DNA from: Symmetrospora coprosmae
Lineage: Eukaryota > Basidiomycota > Cystobasidiomycetes > Symmetrosporaceae
DNA: 64,000 bases
Assembly: GCA_008802785.1 (NCBI GenBank)
Contig: VUYT01000006.1
Span: 124,001 to 188,000 of the forward strand
Direction of reading: 5' to 3'
Positions 30,982-41,022 of this stretch are shown here, piece after piece. The stretch's first letter is position 1. Every line of letters begins with the position of its first letter. Both the position numbers and the translations under genes were made by a program. Below the pieces are notes generated by a model that ran no database searches, was not told the origin of the DNA, and saw only the letters and a program-made list of their open reading frames with translations.

Positions 30982-33323
30982 TCACCCTGACGAAGCGGCC
31001 ATTCTCGCTTCTGCGGCCTTGGCCCTGCGCTCTCTCTCGATCCTCCTCTGCTGCTCCTCCGTCAAACCTTTGAGTTCCGTCATCTGCTGTACTTTCCGTG
31101 GCGCAGCTCCGCCAAGCCGCTGCGGCCCTGAAGTTGGCTGCTCTGCACGTTTGCGCTTCTCCTCGGCCTCCTGCGCGAGGCGCTTCTTCTCCTCTTCCGC
31201 TTCCTGCATGGCCCGCTCAACCTCTCGCTCAGACTGCCGCTCCCGCATCTTCTGCTTCAGAGCCGACTTGCGCACATTGGTCTTTGCGGACTGGGCGCTC
31301 TCCATCTCTTCGGTGAGCTGCGATGGCACTCGAGCACCGTTCTGCCAGTCCCACAAATCCGGAAAGTCGGCGTAGGCGCGGCGGAAGACGTTCCTGACCC
31401 CGCGCGATGAGGCGCACTCGTAGGCTGTGCGCTGCGAGAGCGGTGTCCCGGTGCTGGGAGCGATGGCGCCACCGTCTGAGCCGTCGCAGCCGTTGCCTGC
31501 CGCAGAGCTCATTGGTGTCTCGACGGAGAGGAAAGATAGCGTAGGATCAACATGCTGCTCCGCCAACAGCCACCGCACGACGTCCGGCTGATCGCTGCTA
31601 GCTGCAACGTGCAGCACAGTCGGTGACTGCCTTCTCTCGTCTGCCATCCAGCTTGGTAGAGCTCCAAGCCACTTCTTGCTCGCTTCTTCCGTACTGCCGC
31701 CCATCTCCTGCGCCTGCTTCTCTAGGAAGCCCTTGAGCGGCTCGAGACGACCACGCCGGACCATGTCGACAAGCCTTTCCCACCGATCGCGCTCGAGCAC
31801 CTCCTCCTTGCTCAGCTTTGGCACCTCTGGCGCAGCGGGCTTTGCGGGCTCCTTGGATGCCTGAAGCGTCGGCTTCTTGGGCATCATGGCAGCTCGATAC
31901 GCCTCATCTAGCTCTGCGAGCTCCACTGCTGTCAAGTGCGAGAGCTTGACCCGAGTAAGCTCGTCGAAGCATCGTACGAGCTCGGCTTGCGTGGGCCGCC
32001 GGGTCGGGAAAGGGAACCCGCGTATCCGTGGGTCCTCTTTAGAAGTTACGTGATTAGCGTGATGCTGCGGTCGCATCGAGGTGGCCCTGATGACTTACTC
32101 TTCTGCAGAACAGCCTCCTCGTAGTCGTAAAATACACGATGGTTCGTCTTGCTCGTCCGCAGCCAGACAATCTCGCTGTTTGCGATTTGGTCCTTCCAGC
32201 TGTCCAGCAAGCCCCGAATATCGTCCACGAGCGCGGCCTCGTTTGCTCGTCTGAGCTGTGCACCAACCGACTTTGCGTTGCCCTTGGCGTTATCGTTGGC
32301 TGCCTGGCTGCCTCCTTGCTTCCTTCGCGTTGTGTAACGGTGAAAGGTCTTGCTCTGCAGGCAGACCACTTCGCGGATTATCCGGTTGTGCCCTTGGTTG
32401 TTTAGGCGGGGCACGAGCGAGAAGATGGCTCCGGCGAAATGGCCGCCTCCCATGGCGAACATGGCCCATGTTCTCGACGCTATATCGGTAGGCGGTGCTG
32501 CAGACTTCGAGAGGCTCTTCTTGCCTAGCCGGGAAGTGTCTTCGTTCACTTGCAATTCCCGCAGCTCGTCGAGCCAGGGGGTCGTTGCCGTGCTGTGGGC
32601 CTTTTTGAGGGCAGAGGGAAAGATGGCCCGATAGATGCCGAGCTGCATGTCTTTGAGCACATGAGGCGTCTCAAACCACAACAGCGGGGAACGGGGCGAT
32701 GCAAAGTCTGGCTGCTCGTCGTCCATTGCGTTAGTTGAGATCTTCTGCTTGGCGAGTACCCGGTTGATGAGCGTCTCGTCGCGTTCTGACGCGCTTGATT
32801 CTTCATCGGACGAAGAGGATGCAGACCCGGTGAGAGAGTCGCTTAGGCCTGTCGACACGCAAAGCCAGGTTTTCGCCACTCTCCGTCAGTCGTCTCATAA
32901 CCGATGTACACGCGAGGAAACGCGAGACCCACCCTCGACCATGCCCTCCCATTCCTCCTCGTTGACGGCGGGCTTGCTGGCGAGCCTCCGTTTGACATTG
33001 TAGCGATGCCAGTCCGAGGAGAAATGATGACGTTGATCTTGGATACCCTCGAATCGATTCGAGCGACACAGGCTGCAGCCGAGGCCTGCGCTGTCTAAGG
33101 CATCCGACGACGCACTCTCTCCTGCAGGTTGTGCTCGCCCATCTTGCTCATCATGCGCCTCCTGCTGTTGCTCGGGTGAAGGGACTGCTGCCTGCCCGCC
33201 GAGGGGTGACCGCAGTGCGAGCAGGTGGAGGATCTCCTGCGGCAGCGAGAAGGCATACAGCGGTGGAGCACTGCCCTGCGGCAGGAGGGACGGTGTCGAG
33301 CTGCCTGATGCGCTCATGCTCAT
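30982..33323 (-). CDS. VMS1: VMS1/ANKZF1 peptidyl-tRNA release factor of ribosome quality control
   Basis: Acts on stalled 60S ribosomes to free nascent chains and works with Cdc48. Exons 33323-32933, 32848-32099 and 32036-30982 sum to 731 residues. In order: a C2H2 zinc finger (CSLCRSNRFEGIQDQRHHF...H), and the VLRF1 domain with GGGHFAGAIFSL, TFHRYTTRRKQGGSQAANDN (the Gln of GGSQ is the catalytic one) and GAQLRRANEAALVDDI. Ankyrin-type repeats follow (SPTVLHVAASSDQPDVVRWL), then a long Glu/Arg coiled coil, and at the end a VCP-interacting motif ERERRAKAAEARMAA. All key residues are present. It starts only 105 bp from the divergent GatB gene. Confidence 0.96.
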
Positions 33324-33428
33324 GATCTGGATGACTGCGACAATGGTGTGGTGCGGATGAAAGAAGCGTTGTTCTGTCGTTGAAGAGCTTCCCTCCTCTC
33401 TGACGCATACTGACTCGATGACCGCTCA

Positions 33429-35539
33429 ATGAGGACCAGACTGTCGCATCTGGCAGGAAGGACACTCGCACAAGCACAATGCCGCCCACCATCATCATCT
33501 AGTGTGATCCACCATCCAGCACGCTGCATCCTCACCCCAAAGAGCCGCTCGTCATCCTCGTCATCGTCGTCATGGACGGCTGCTGTACCTGAAGGCCCTC
33601 GACATTATCGACCGGACACGGCTATCCCCACGCCGTCCGATGTCAGGAAGCAACTTGCGCAATCCTCTCGCAGTGGATGGAAGACAACCATCGGGCTAGA
33701 GCTCCATGTCCAGCTCAAGTCGCCCGTCAAGCTCTTTTCGCGAGCCGTCACTTCTTTTGACGACACGCCCAACAAGAATGTAGCCGCTCTGGATGCGGCC
33801 TTGCCTGGGACTCTTCCTGTGCGTGCGATGATCCCCTACATGCACACCGGACCGAGCAGGATGCTAACGGACGTGCTTGCTGTGCAGGTCCTCAATGTGG
33901 AACCCGTCAAGCTGGCCATTCTCGCAGCTCTGGCAATGGGTTGCGAGGTGCATCAAAAGTCAAAGTATGCGACTCCAGCTCACTGCTTCATGCTCTCACT
34001 GTGCGTCGCTGAAGTGTCTGTCGAGCCAGATTCGACCGAAAGCACTACTTCTACCCTGATCTTCCGGCAGGCTACCAGATCACGCAGAAGTACTGTGCGT
34101 TCGCGGCAGCAAGCGCCCATACTTCGCACGCTCAGCGCAGCTTCTGACCTCATGTGTGCAGCTGCCCTGGCTACCAACGGTCGCGTGCAGCTATCGCCTC
34201 GCCACGATGGACTGGACGCCGCACATACTGTGCGGGTATCGCAGGTCCAGCTCGAACAGGTACGGCGCCGTAGCTGCAATATGCGCATCTAGAGGAATCT
34301 GCTCACCATCATCGGCATACACCATAGGATACCGCGAAATCAACATACGACGCCCACTCCTCGTCAGCGCTGATCGACCTGAATCGCACAGGCACTGCGC
34401 TCGTAGAGATCATCTCGGAGCCCGATCTCACTTCCTCGGTCCAGGCCGCAGCTTATGTCAGGAAGGTACAGAGCCTGCTCAAGGCCGTCGGGGCTAGCGA
34501 TGCCGACATGGAGAACGGCAGTATGCGGATCGATGTCAATGTATCTGTCGCGAGAGAGGACGCCGGCGAGCTTGGCAAGCGATGCGAGATCAAGAATCTC
34601 AACAGCGTAAGGTCCATGGTCGACGCGATCGGTGCGTCTCCTGACTGTCGCACTGCGCCCAATCCCCTTTGCTAAGAAGGCCGAACCACCTTTACAGAGC
34701 ACGAGACCGACAGGCACATCGCGCTACTCTCGGCGGGAGGAGCAGTGGAGCAGCAGACTTGCGGCTTTGACGCTCTCACTGCGACGACCTTTATGCTCCG
34801 ATCCAAGGCCGACACGCCGGACTACCGCTACATGCCCGACCCGGAGTTGGCCCCTCTCATCATCCCCGCCAATGTCCTGTCGTCTCTGCGTGCGGGCTTG
34901 CCGGAGCTGCCAGATGCCAAACGGGAGCGCTTGGAGCGGGCGTACGGGCTCGCCGAGCGTGAAGTTGACATTCTCGTCCGGTTGGGCGAGGACGCCGCAG
35001 CGGATGAAGCGAAGCTCAGTGGAGACCCCACGCTGTATTTTGAGGATGTCGCACGGGGCCGGAGCGCCCGGGCCGCAGCCAATTGGATCCTTCACGATCT
35101 TCTGGGGAACCTGACGAAACAGGGTCTCGCCTTCGCTGAAAACCCAGTCTCAGCTGGTGAGCTGGGTAGCCTGATTGATGCCGTCGAGGGCGGTCAGATC
35201 AATAGTGGGTCCTCACGTCTGAATTGACCGCGCTCTTCGAGCTGACGGAGACGCTCGTGCTCAGTGACGACTGGCAAGTCTCTCCTCGGCAAGGCCGTCT
35301 CGTCACAGGGAGCGCTGGGGCGCCTGGTCCAGTCGGCGATAGAGGCCGCGGCCGGCGTGAGCATCGATTACGCGTCATTGGCAGAAGAGGTCATCTCGGC
35401 ACTGCCGAAAGAGTCTGAAAAGGTGCGCAAGGGCAACAAGAACGTCCTAGCAAGGCTCATCGGCGAGGGCATGAAGAGGACAGGCGGGAAGGCGGATGCT
35501 ACGGAGTTGCGGGGGTTGCTAGAGAGTAGGCTGTCATAG
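33429..35539 (+). CDS. PET112: mitochondrial glutamyl-tRNA(Gln) amidotransferase subunit B
   Basis: GatB of the GatFAB/GatCAB enzyme that converts Glu-tRNA(Gln) to Gln-tRNA(Gln) in mitochondria. An N-terminal presequence ([17 protein letters not shown]) leads into the conserved core: [73 protein letters not shown] (read across a splice), [31 protein letters not shown], and [13 protein letters not shown]. Then comes the [12 protein letters not shown] signature, the GatB helical/YqeY tail ([40 protein letters not shown]), and the end at [10 protein letters not shown]. Several introns lie in the middle third. Identity is secure, exact internal splice sites less so. Confidence 0.94.
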
Positions 35540-35762
35540 GACAGACGCTCGGACCTCTCTCGTGCTTGACATCGAAGTCGTGAAAGCAGGGGATACGATC
35601 CAGTAAGTTTGAGACACAACGCTCAACGACGAAAGGGACTGCTCAGCGGTGTGAGGTGTAATGTACGACGAACGACGACGATGCGTGGCGGGACACTGAG
35701 GCTGATCGACGACGGTAACTGCTCCAGGTAGTAGAATCCATCCTTGATATTCCCTGCTGTGA

Positions 35763-36682
35763 TCACGCGTCACTCTTTGCCATTGCGATCAGGTTGAACT
35801 GGATGGAGTCCGAGATCTCCATGTATTTCCGGATGACCTGCACGGCGCTCTCGAGCAGGTCACCCTGTACCTCTCCGTGATCGATAGGACCAGGTCGTCG
35901 CCCATCGAGTTCAACGAGCCTCCCGTTTGCAGACTGGACAAAGCAGGAGAAGTGGAGGTCGGTCTCTTCCTCGTTGGTCGGGGCAGTGCTCTGGCCCGTC
36001 TGTGCAGCCGCCGAATGGGCAGACTCGATGGCTGAGCTCGTCTCGAGGTAGGACGCTCGCTCGCTTGGAGTCTTGCCCTTGCAGTCGGCAAAGATCTTTG
36101 CGAGAGGGGTGTCGTCATCGAGGTGGACCGGCGAGTTGGCAACGGCATGGAGGATGCCCATTGTCCCTGCGGATGAATCTCGTTCGGCTTTCGTCTTATG
36201 AACGTGTACAGCGAGCGAGCAAACCTACCGCACGCATTACCAATGGTCTGCTTGAAGAAGGTCAGGCCCTCCGAGCTCCCATCACCCTTGACGAGCTCGT
36301 CCTTCTCCTTGCGCGCCTCTTCGTATGCCTTGGTGATGGGAAAGAGCATGAGTACCGCATACACCGGTCGAGGGACGAATGCTCTGTTGCGTTCGAATGT
36401 GTGAGCGTGCTGCACATGCTGGCGCAGGGCACGTCACGCACAGCAGCTCCGGGTCCAGCCCGTATACATCGCAAAAGGTAGCTTCAGTTGGTTTGAGTCC
36501 CAGAGAACCGGTCCACTGTCATTGTCTCGAGTATCAGCGTAGATTCAGAATGCGATGTCTGCTGAGCCCCACCTCTTGGAAGATCTCCGGGTTGGCTTCG
36601 AGGGGGATCTGTGGCAACACCAGAAGTGTCAGCTCGCTGAGCGATGGCGCTGACGCTCTTCTGACTCACTGACCCAGCGCAT
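35763..36682 (-). CDS. YUH1: ubiquitin C-terminal hydrolase, UCHL3/YUH1 type
   Basis: Cysteine protease that removes small adducts from the C-terminus of ubiquitin or Nedd8. The spliced product begins with a 9-nt exon (MRW, start at 36682), then IPLEANPEIFQE, WTGSLGLKPTEATFCDVYGL and FVPRPVYAVLMLFP. The oxyanion/catalytic segment is KQTIGNACG (Gln and Cys), followed by GILHAVANSP. Last come the catalytic His in DLHFSCFVQSANG and Asp in LVELDGRRPGPIDHG, ending SIQFNLIAMAKSDA. About 226 residues, the normal size. Five exons with 50-90 bp introns. It shares a roughly 130-bp promoter with the divergent zinc-finger gene. Confidence 0.93.
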
Positions 36683-36816
36683 GGTTGCAGTTGTATCGGA
36701 ACTCGCTGAGTGTGCGATGTAGTTGAGGAGAGACGAGAGGCGTCGTCGGCTCCGGAGCGGACCCGGAGGGGCTTCCAGACTGCCTGCCCTTCTACCCATA
36801 CCAAACTCACATCGTT

Positions 36817-37483
36817 ATGGCTTCCACCAGCAGCTACGCCTCTCTTCCGTCAATGTGTGCGCTCACTGTAATCAGAGCTACAGGACCGCTTGCCGACCCA
36901 GCTGACGGAACCTGACGCTCGCCAGACGTCTCCCCGGAGTCATCCCATCATCGCGTCATCGCACCGACAGCGTAAACATGCGTTTGCTGACTTAAAGCTA
37001 CACAGACATTGTGCATGGGGCTTGTGCCGCCTCAGCTTCGGTACGAAGGACCAGCTGAAGGAGCACATTAGACGGCATGTACTCGAAGCCCGGCCAATAC
37101 CGCGACCGAGGCCTGAGGGAAGCGAGAGTGAGTTGGTACAATGCTATAGGATCGGCATGTACTGATACGCTTGCACAGTCTCGGAGTCATACCTACCTCC
37201 CAGAATCGTGCAAGCTGCTTCCTCGCCTCCTCCCATTGGAAACACCAGCGGCGCTGAGACGACCACGGAAGAATCGCAGTCGTCAGTGAATCGGGCTCCT
37301 GCGTACGGATTGGACGAACTCCCTGCACCCGTCATGTCAGCCCCTCCTGCCTCGATACACTCTCAGTACACGCAGTCCATGTCCATTCAAGAGTCGCAGG
37401 ACGCTCCCTCCCCGCCCCAAGCCGACGAGCCATTCGGGCTTCACTTCTCTCAGATGCAGGATGTGCAGTTTACTCAGGTGTAG
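36817..37483 (+). CDS. small C2H2-type zinc-finger protein
   Basis: One zinc-finger unit is visible: HCAWGLCRLSFGTKDQLKEHIRRHVLEARP (C-x4-C...H-x3-H) at about 37010-37100. A GT-AG intron (about 37130-37182) joins it to a Pro/Ser/Gln-rich tail (ISESYLPPRIVQAASS ... FSQMQDVQFTQV, stop 37483). The 5' part is unsure: MASTSSYASLPSM at 36817 could be the first exon, joined by one or two short introns. Probably a DNA- or RNA-binding nuclear protein of about 190-210 residues; the family is not recognised. Confidence 0.55.
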
Positions 37484-37867
37484 ATGTGTTCGTTGTGTGG
37501 AATTATCGAAGCGCCGCATGCATGCAGTCGTGGTGTGGTTGCGTGACATACGGGGTGCCGAGTCCGTAGCGGGAGCCGAGGCGAATGCACGTGCCAGGCA
37601 CAGGCACTCAGAAATAATGCAGGATGGGAAGGCTCTCATCGTAAGAAGATGGAGAAGGTCCATTACTGACACGCTGCAGCTCGGTCTTCACAGGAGCTTA
37701 TGCAGAGCAGAGCGAATATGACAATGGCTATGTTGGACCTCAGGAAAGTCGCCCTGGGCATGCGTGGTAGGCGGGACGCCCTCAGGTAAAGAGACGGAAG
37801 GAAGGGTGGAGAAAGAGGATGATGGACTGTTGTATGGTATGGTTCGTGTGTCTTCTACCTTGTTAAG
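37484..37867. other. intergenic
   Basis: About 380 bp between the zinc-finger gene and the tRNA-Lys promoter. No coding or repeat signal. Confidence 0.4.
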
Positions 37868-37874
37868 ATATATA
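37868..37874 (+). promoter_or_regulatory. TATA-like element of tRNA-Lys
   Basis: ATATATA starting 38 bp and ending 32 bp upstream of the first tRNA base, same spacing as at tRNA-Asn. It may compensate for the interrupted A box. Confidence 0.55.
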
Positions 37875-37920
37875 CGTTACTACATCACCTGTCCTTCATC
37901 CAAAAGCCTGGTTAACTCAG

Positions 37921-37988
37921 GTTAGTGACAACACCACCAGCTTCTGCATACGACACCCGATTCTAATGGGCTCTGTCTATCTCTACAG
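37921..37988 (+). other. GT-AG intron inside the tRNA-Lys D loop
   Basis: 68 nt, starting gttagtgac and ending tatctctacag, with ttctaat as a likely branch point about 22-27 nt from the acceptor. It separates AACTCAG from TCGGTAGAG of the D arm. Confidence 0.8.
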
Positions 37989-38045
37989 TCGGTAGAGTAT
38001 CTGACTCTTACTCGCTTTACAAAGCGGCGTGATCAGATTGTCGTG

Positions 38046-38117
38046 GTTAGTTCATTGATCGTGAGACTCCACCCGACAAGTCCACCGTCTGACCAAGCTC
38101 CTCTTTCAATCCATCAG
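38046..38117 (+). other. GT-AG intron inside the tRNA-Lys T stem
   Basis: 72 nt, starting gttagttca and ending caatccatcag, with tctgacc as a likely branch point and a ctcctcttt pyrimidine run. It splits the 5' strand of the T stem (GTG|GG). Confidence 0.8.
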
Positions 38118-38139
38118 GGTTCGAGCCCCACATCGGGCT

Positions 38140-39511
38140 TTCTCTTTTGCTCTGGACGTCCATGGACTTTTTTTTGCTTCGCTGGGCTCTCGTACACGCT
38201 CTCGGGGCGCTGGCGAGCTCCCCGCGTCGAGACCCCTCCCGGAGCCCAACGAGATGGCCTTTTGCCTTTACAAAGCTGCAGGTGCACTCTCCTGCACTGA
38301 ACGCACGTGAGGGCACCACCGTATTGGTGAGGCGACTACTCTGGCACGAGATCTTCCTCCATCCATGCAACCCTTCACTTTCGGCTACATCCAGACACAG
38401 GGCTCGGTAGGGCTGGCTTTTCGCATGTAGCAAGACACACTTGTGTTCTGCAGTGCCCTGCGAATACACCACAATGCTAATATTCGGTTTATGTCCCTCC
38501 GCGACCGAGATCTTTTTGTACCTAGCCGGGCTTCCTGCGGAGCCGTCTCCGCAATTCGCACTCAGGACGACAGGCTGACTAATATCGCTTTACTTGCAAT
38601 TCTGTTATACATGCCTGCAGTCTACGTCGCTCTCGATCCATACAGGACTCATTTACAAACTCTCGTACCTTTGTTCTTAATCACCGCGGCCATTCTCGGG
38701 AGGTTCGTCAACTTGGCCGAAGGTCTCAAGCGCATGGCGATTACAACTGATGATGTCTTCCAGCTCTGACAATCTTGTCACATACATCTACTCTACACTT
38801 ATCTTTCCATACACTCAACACCGCATGGCGACCCACTTTGACCGCGACCTTCCTCCTCCCTTGCGAAAAGGTGGAATACAGGGGCGGGCGTTCACAAGGG
38901 CATCGCAGGTAGCTTTTCGTTATTCAGAGCACATCGATCCGTCAAACTCGCGCCAAAGAGTGTATTCATGCGCTTTCCGTCGCATTCGAGCTCGTCCTCC
39001 CGGAGCTTCGTCCCACACAAAGCAGCCCCGCAATGTCAGAAAGACGGCCCTCTTGCCATCGACTCAACCTTCTCCATACCTCAACGCGTCATCCAGAAGG
39101 GTGCGCAGGTCAGTCTACTGACGCAAGCTTATTCCCTTTCCTGCAGGTCTGCTGGTGAACGGCATAGGGCATCTCCGCCACAGCAGCTAGAAGACCGGCA
39201 GCAACACGCGTCCCCTCTACCTTTTGGCGTGTTGTAAAGAGGGCTGCCATAGACATCTGACACAGAAGGGCTGGTAACATCGCACGAGATAGTCTTTGGG
39301 AGCCGCTCGTTATCGTGAAACGTGCACGACCTTGGCTTGTGCGCTAGAGCTATGCGCAAGAGATGGCCGCGTCACGGCAACCCCCATACCGCCTCGGTTA
39401 GTGAGAATGCTTGATTGCTCGGGCGCACGACTTCAGCCTCCCATTGACAACGACATGAAGCGCAAAAAGACGCGCTGGATACAACGACATGCTTTGCTCT
39501 TCACGGAATGC
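38140..39511. other. intergenic with one possible small membrane-protein frame
   Basis: A plus-strand frame at 38443-38769 reads a hydrophobic pair of segments (IALLAILLYMPAVYVAL and LVPLFLITAAILGRFVNLAE) ending at a TGA, which looks like two membrane helices. Downstream, 38825-39240 has several GT-AG pairs but no recognisable motif. The frame may be a real small gene or the exon of one. I cannot name it. The rest holds nothing visible apart from a T8 run near 38168. Confidence 0.3.
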
Positions 39512-40762
39512 TCACCCCACTGTCCTAAAGATCAACTGCACTCCCGCCTGCGCGTACTTCTCCACGAACGTCGGATGCTCCTCCAGGCTGGCCGAGTCTG
39601 TCGAGCTGAGGATGACCGTGAGGACCCGGAGGTGCTTGTTCTTGCCCTCCAGATACTGCCTGAGGAAGTCGTTGGCCTCTCTAGGCAGACTGAGATCGAG
39701 CGTATGTATCGGCGGGCTCTTGAAGAAGGCCAGGGCCTGCAGACAGTCTGCCGCTTCCAGTCCGGCGAGTGTGAGGTAGCGTAGATCGGGAAAGGGCGGA
39801 GGTGTGATGCGCGCCAATAGTGGTATTGCCTGCTCGTCGAAGGCCAGCGACAGGCACTGGCTTGAACGCGCAAAGATGGCTTGGAGCAGCTCCTGCGAAA
39901 CGGGCACGCGGCAGAGGTCGAGGCTGCGCAGGGTTGGGAGCCAGACGTCGGGCCGCCAGTTTACGTCCGGTGCATTCGAGAGATCTTTCGCAGGCATGCA
40001 CGTCATCCGGAGGTGGGTGAGCGCCTCGGACCGGCCGAGCAGGCGCCACAGATTCCGGCTCTGCACGGCTTCGCCATTGCCCGTGCGGATCACGACGATC
40101 ACTGCCCAATCCATCCGATACGACAGGTCCACCTTCTTGATATGCGGGTTCTGCCGCAGGACGTCAAGCACCAGACCGTGGTCCTCGAGCGAGCGGATCC
40201 CGTCAAAGGTGATGGAAGTGAGCGTCGGCAGGAAGGTTGCCACCGCGTCCATGGCGCTGAAGCAGTAGGGCAGCGCCCTCGAGAGCGCCAGACGCTCGTC
40301 GACCGTCGTCACACCTCCTTCCCATATGCCATCCCACGGTTGAAACACAATCTGGATGTCCTGTAAACGCCGAAAGAGCCGGACGGCGTTCGCGAGCGCA
40401 GTGTCGTAGGTGGCATTCGGCGCCAGGTGGAGCGAGGTGTCCTGCACCCACGGGACCTTGAGATCGCGGACAGCGTCGATGACACGAGGGTGGTTCTTGT
40501 GCTGATCCAGCCGCCGCACCGTCTCGCTTACGAGCTCCCATCCCTGCCGATGCGGTCATGAGCTTGTGTCGTGGCATGATGTCGAGGCAGGGCAGCCGAT
40601 GGAACTCACAGCCCACGGCTCGTGCCGAGTAGCATACTGGATCCGCTTGCATGTCCGCATGAAACACTGTGCAGTCGTCCAGTCGTCATAGTTGTTGCCG
40701 GCGCGGAAGCAGCGGACGATGCAGCAGAGCAGCTCATCGGGGAGGTCCAGCAGCTCCGTCAT
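39512..40762 (-). CDS. F-box / leucine-rich-repeat-like protein
   Basis: Two exons joined in phase 0 (first exon from 40762 to EPWA, then GWELVSETVRRLDQHKN...). The N-terminus is an F-box: MTELLDLPDELLCCIVRCF ... CFMRTCKRIQ. The rest has irregular LRR-like spacing (LTSITFDGIRSLEDHGLVLD; LRSLDLCRVPVSQELLQAIF; DLRYLTLAGLEAADCLQALA; LRVLTVILSSTDS). About 390 residues ending FRTVG. It is likely a substrate adaptor of an SCF ubiquitin ligase; the substrate is unknown. Such proteins are lineage-variable in basidiomycetes. Confidence 0.8.
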
Positions 40763-41022
40763 TGCTGTTGTTCAGCGCGGGCCACCGTGAGTGCGATGCG
40801 ATATGCGGATAGAGTAGATTAGACGTTGGGTAACCTTCTGGTATGAAGGAAAGGGCGGATCCTGTCCTGTCCTGTCCTGCGTGCGACCGCTCTGCCTCCC
40901 TCCCTCGCTCGCTCGCTCCTCCGACCGCCGCCATGGCCAGATCACGTTTTCGGCTGCGAGCCTCGAGCCTCCACGCACACGCTCTCCCTCTTTCCATTAC
41001 GGACTGGCAACACCACACAAAG

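Larger units (their letters stand above)
37906..38139 (+). tRNA. tRNA-Lys(CTT) with three introns, two of them spliceosomal-looking
   Basis: Exons 37906-37920, 37989-38010, 38032-38045 and 38118-38139 join into exactly 73 nt with every arm of standard length. Acceptor GCCTGGT/ATCGGGC (two G-T pairs) has discriminator T, as in yeast tRNA-Lys(CUU). Then TA, D stem ACTC/GAGT, loop AGTCGGTA, anticodon stem TCTGA/TCAGA, loop CTCTTAA, variable TTGTC, T stem GTGGG/CCCAC, and loop TTCGAGC. The anticodon CTT is at 38007-38009. Intron 2 (38011-38031, 21 nt) is at the normal 37/38 site and can form a CGCTTT/AAAGCG hairpin. Introns 1 (68 nt) and 3 (72 nt) have GT-AG ends. The B box GGTTCGAGCCC is intact; the A box is split by intron 1. 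TTTT follows at 38145-38148. A degenerate pseudogene would not give a flawless fold. Confidence 0.88.

Noticed and set aside
37955-37990. An alternative 5' end for tRNA-Lys using ACCCGAT as the acceptor strand
   Set aside because: It needs several extra small insertions and a mismatch. The GCCTGGT start with two GT-AG introns gives a perfect fold, and ACCCGAT lies inside intron 1.
37906-38139. tRNA-Lys as a tRNA-derived SINE or pseudogene
   Set aside because: All arms are intact after removal of the insertions, there is no repeat copy or A-rich tail in the window, and a terminator and TATA box are in place.
40860-40920. Short tandem runs (cctgt, gctc) near the ESF1 start
   Set aside because: A few short units only; ordinary simple sequence in a 5' leader.
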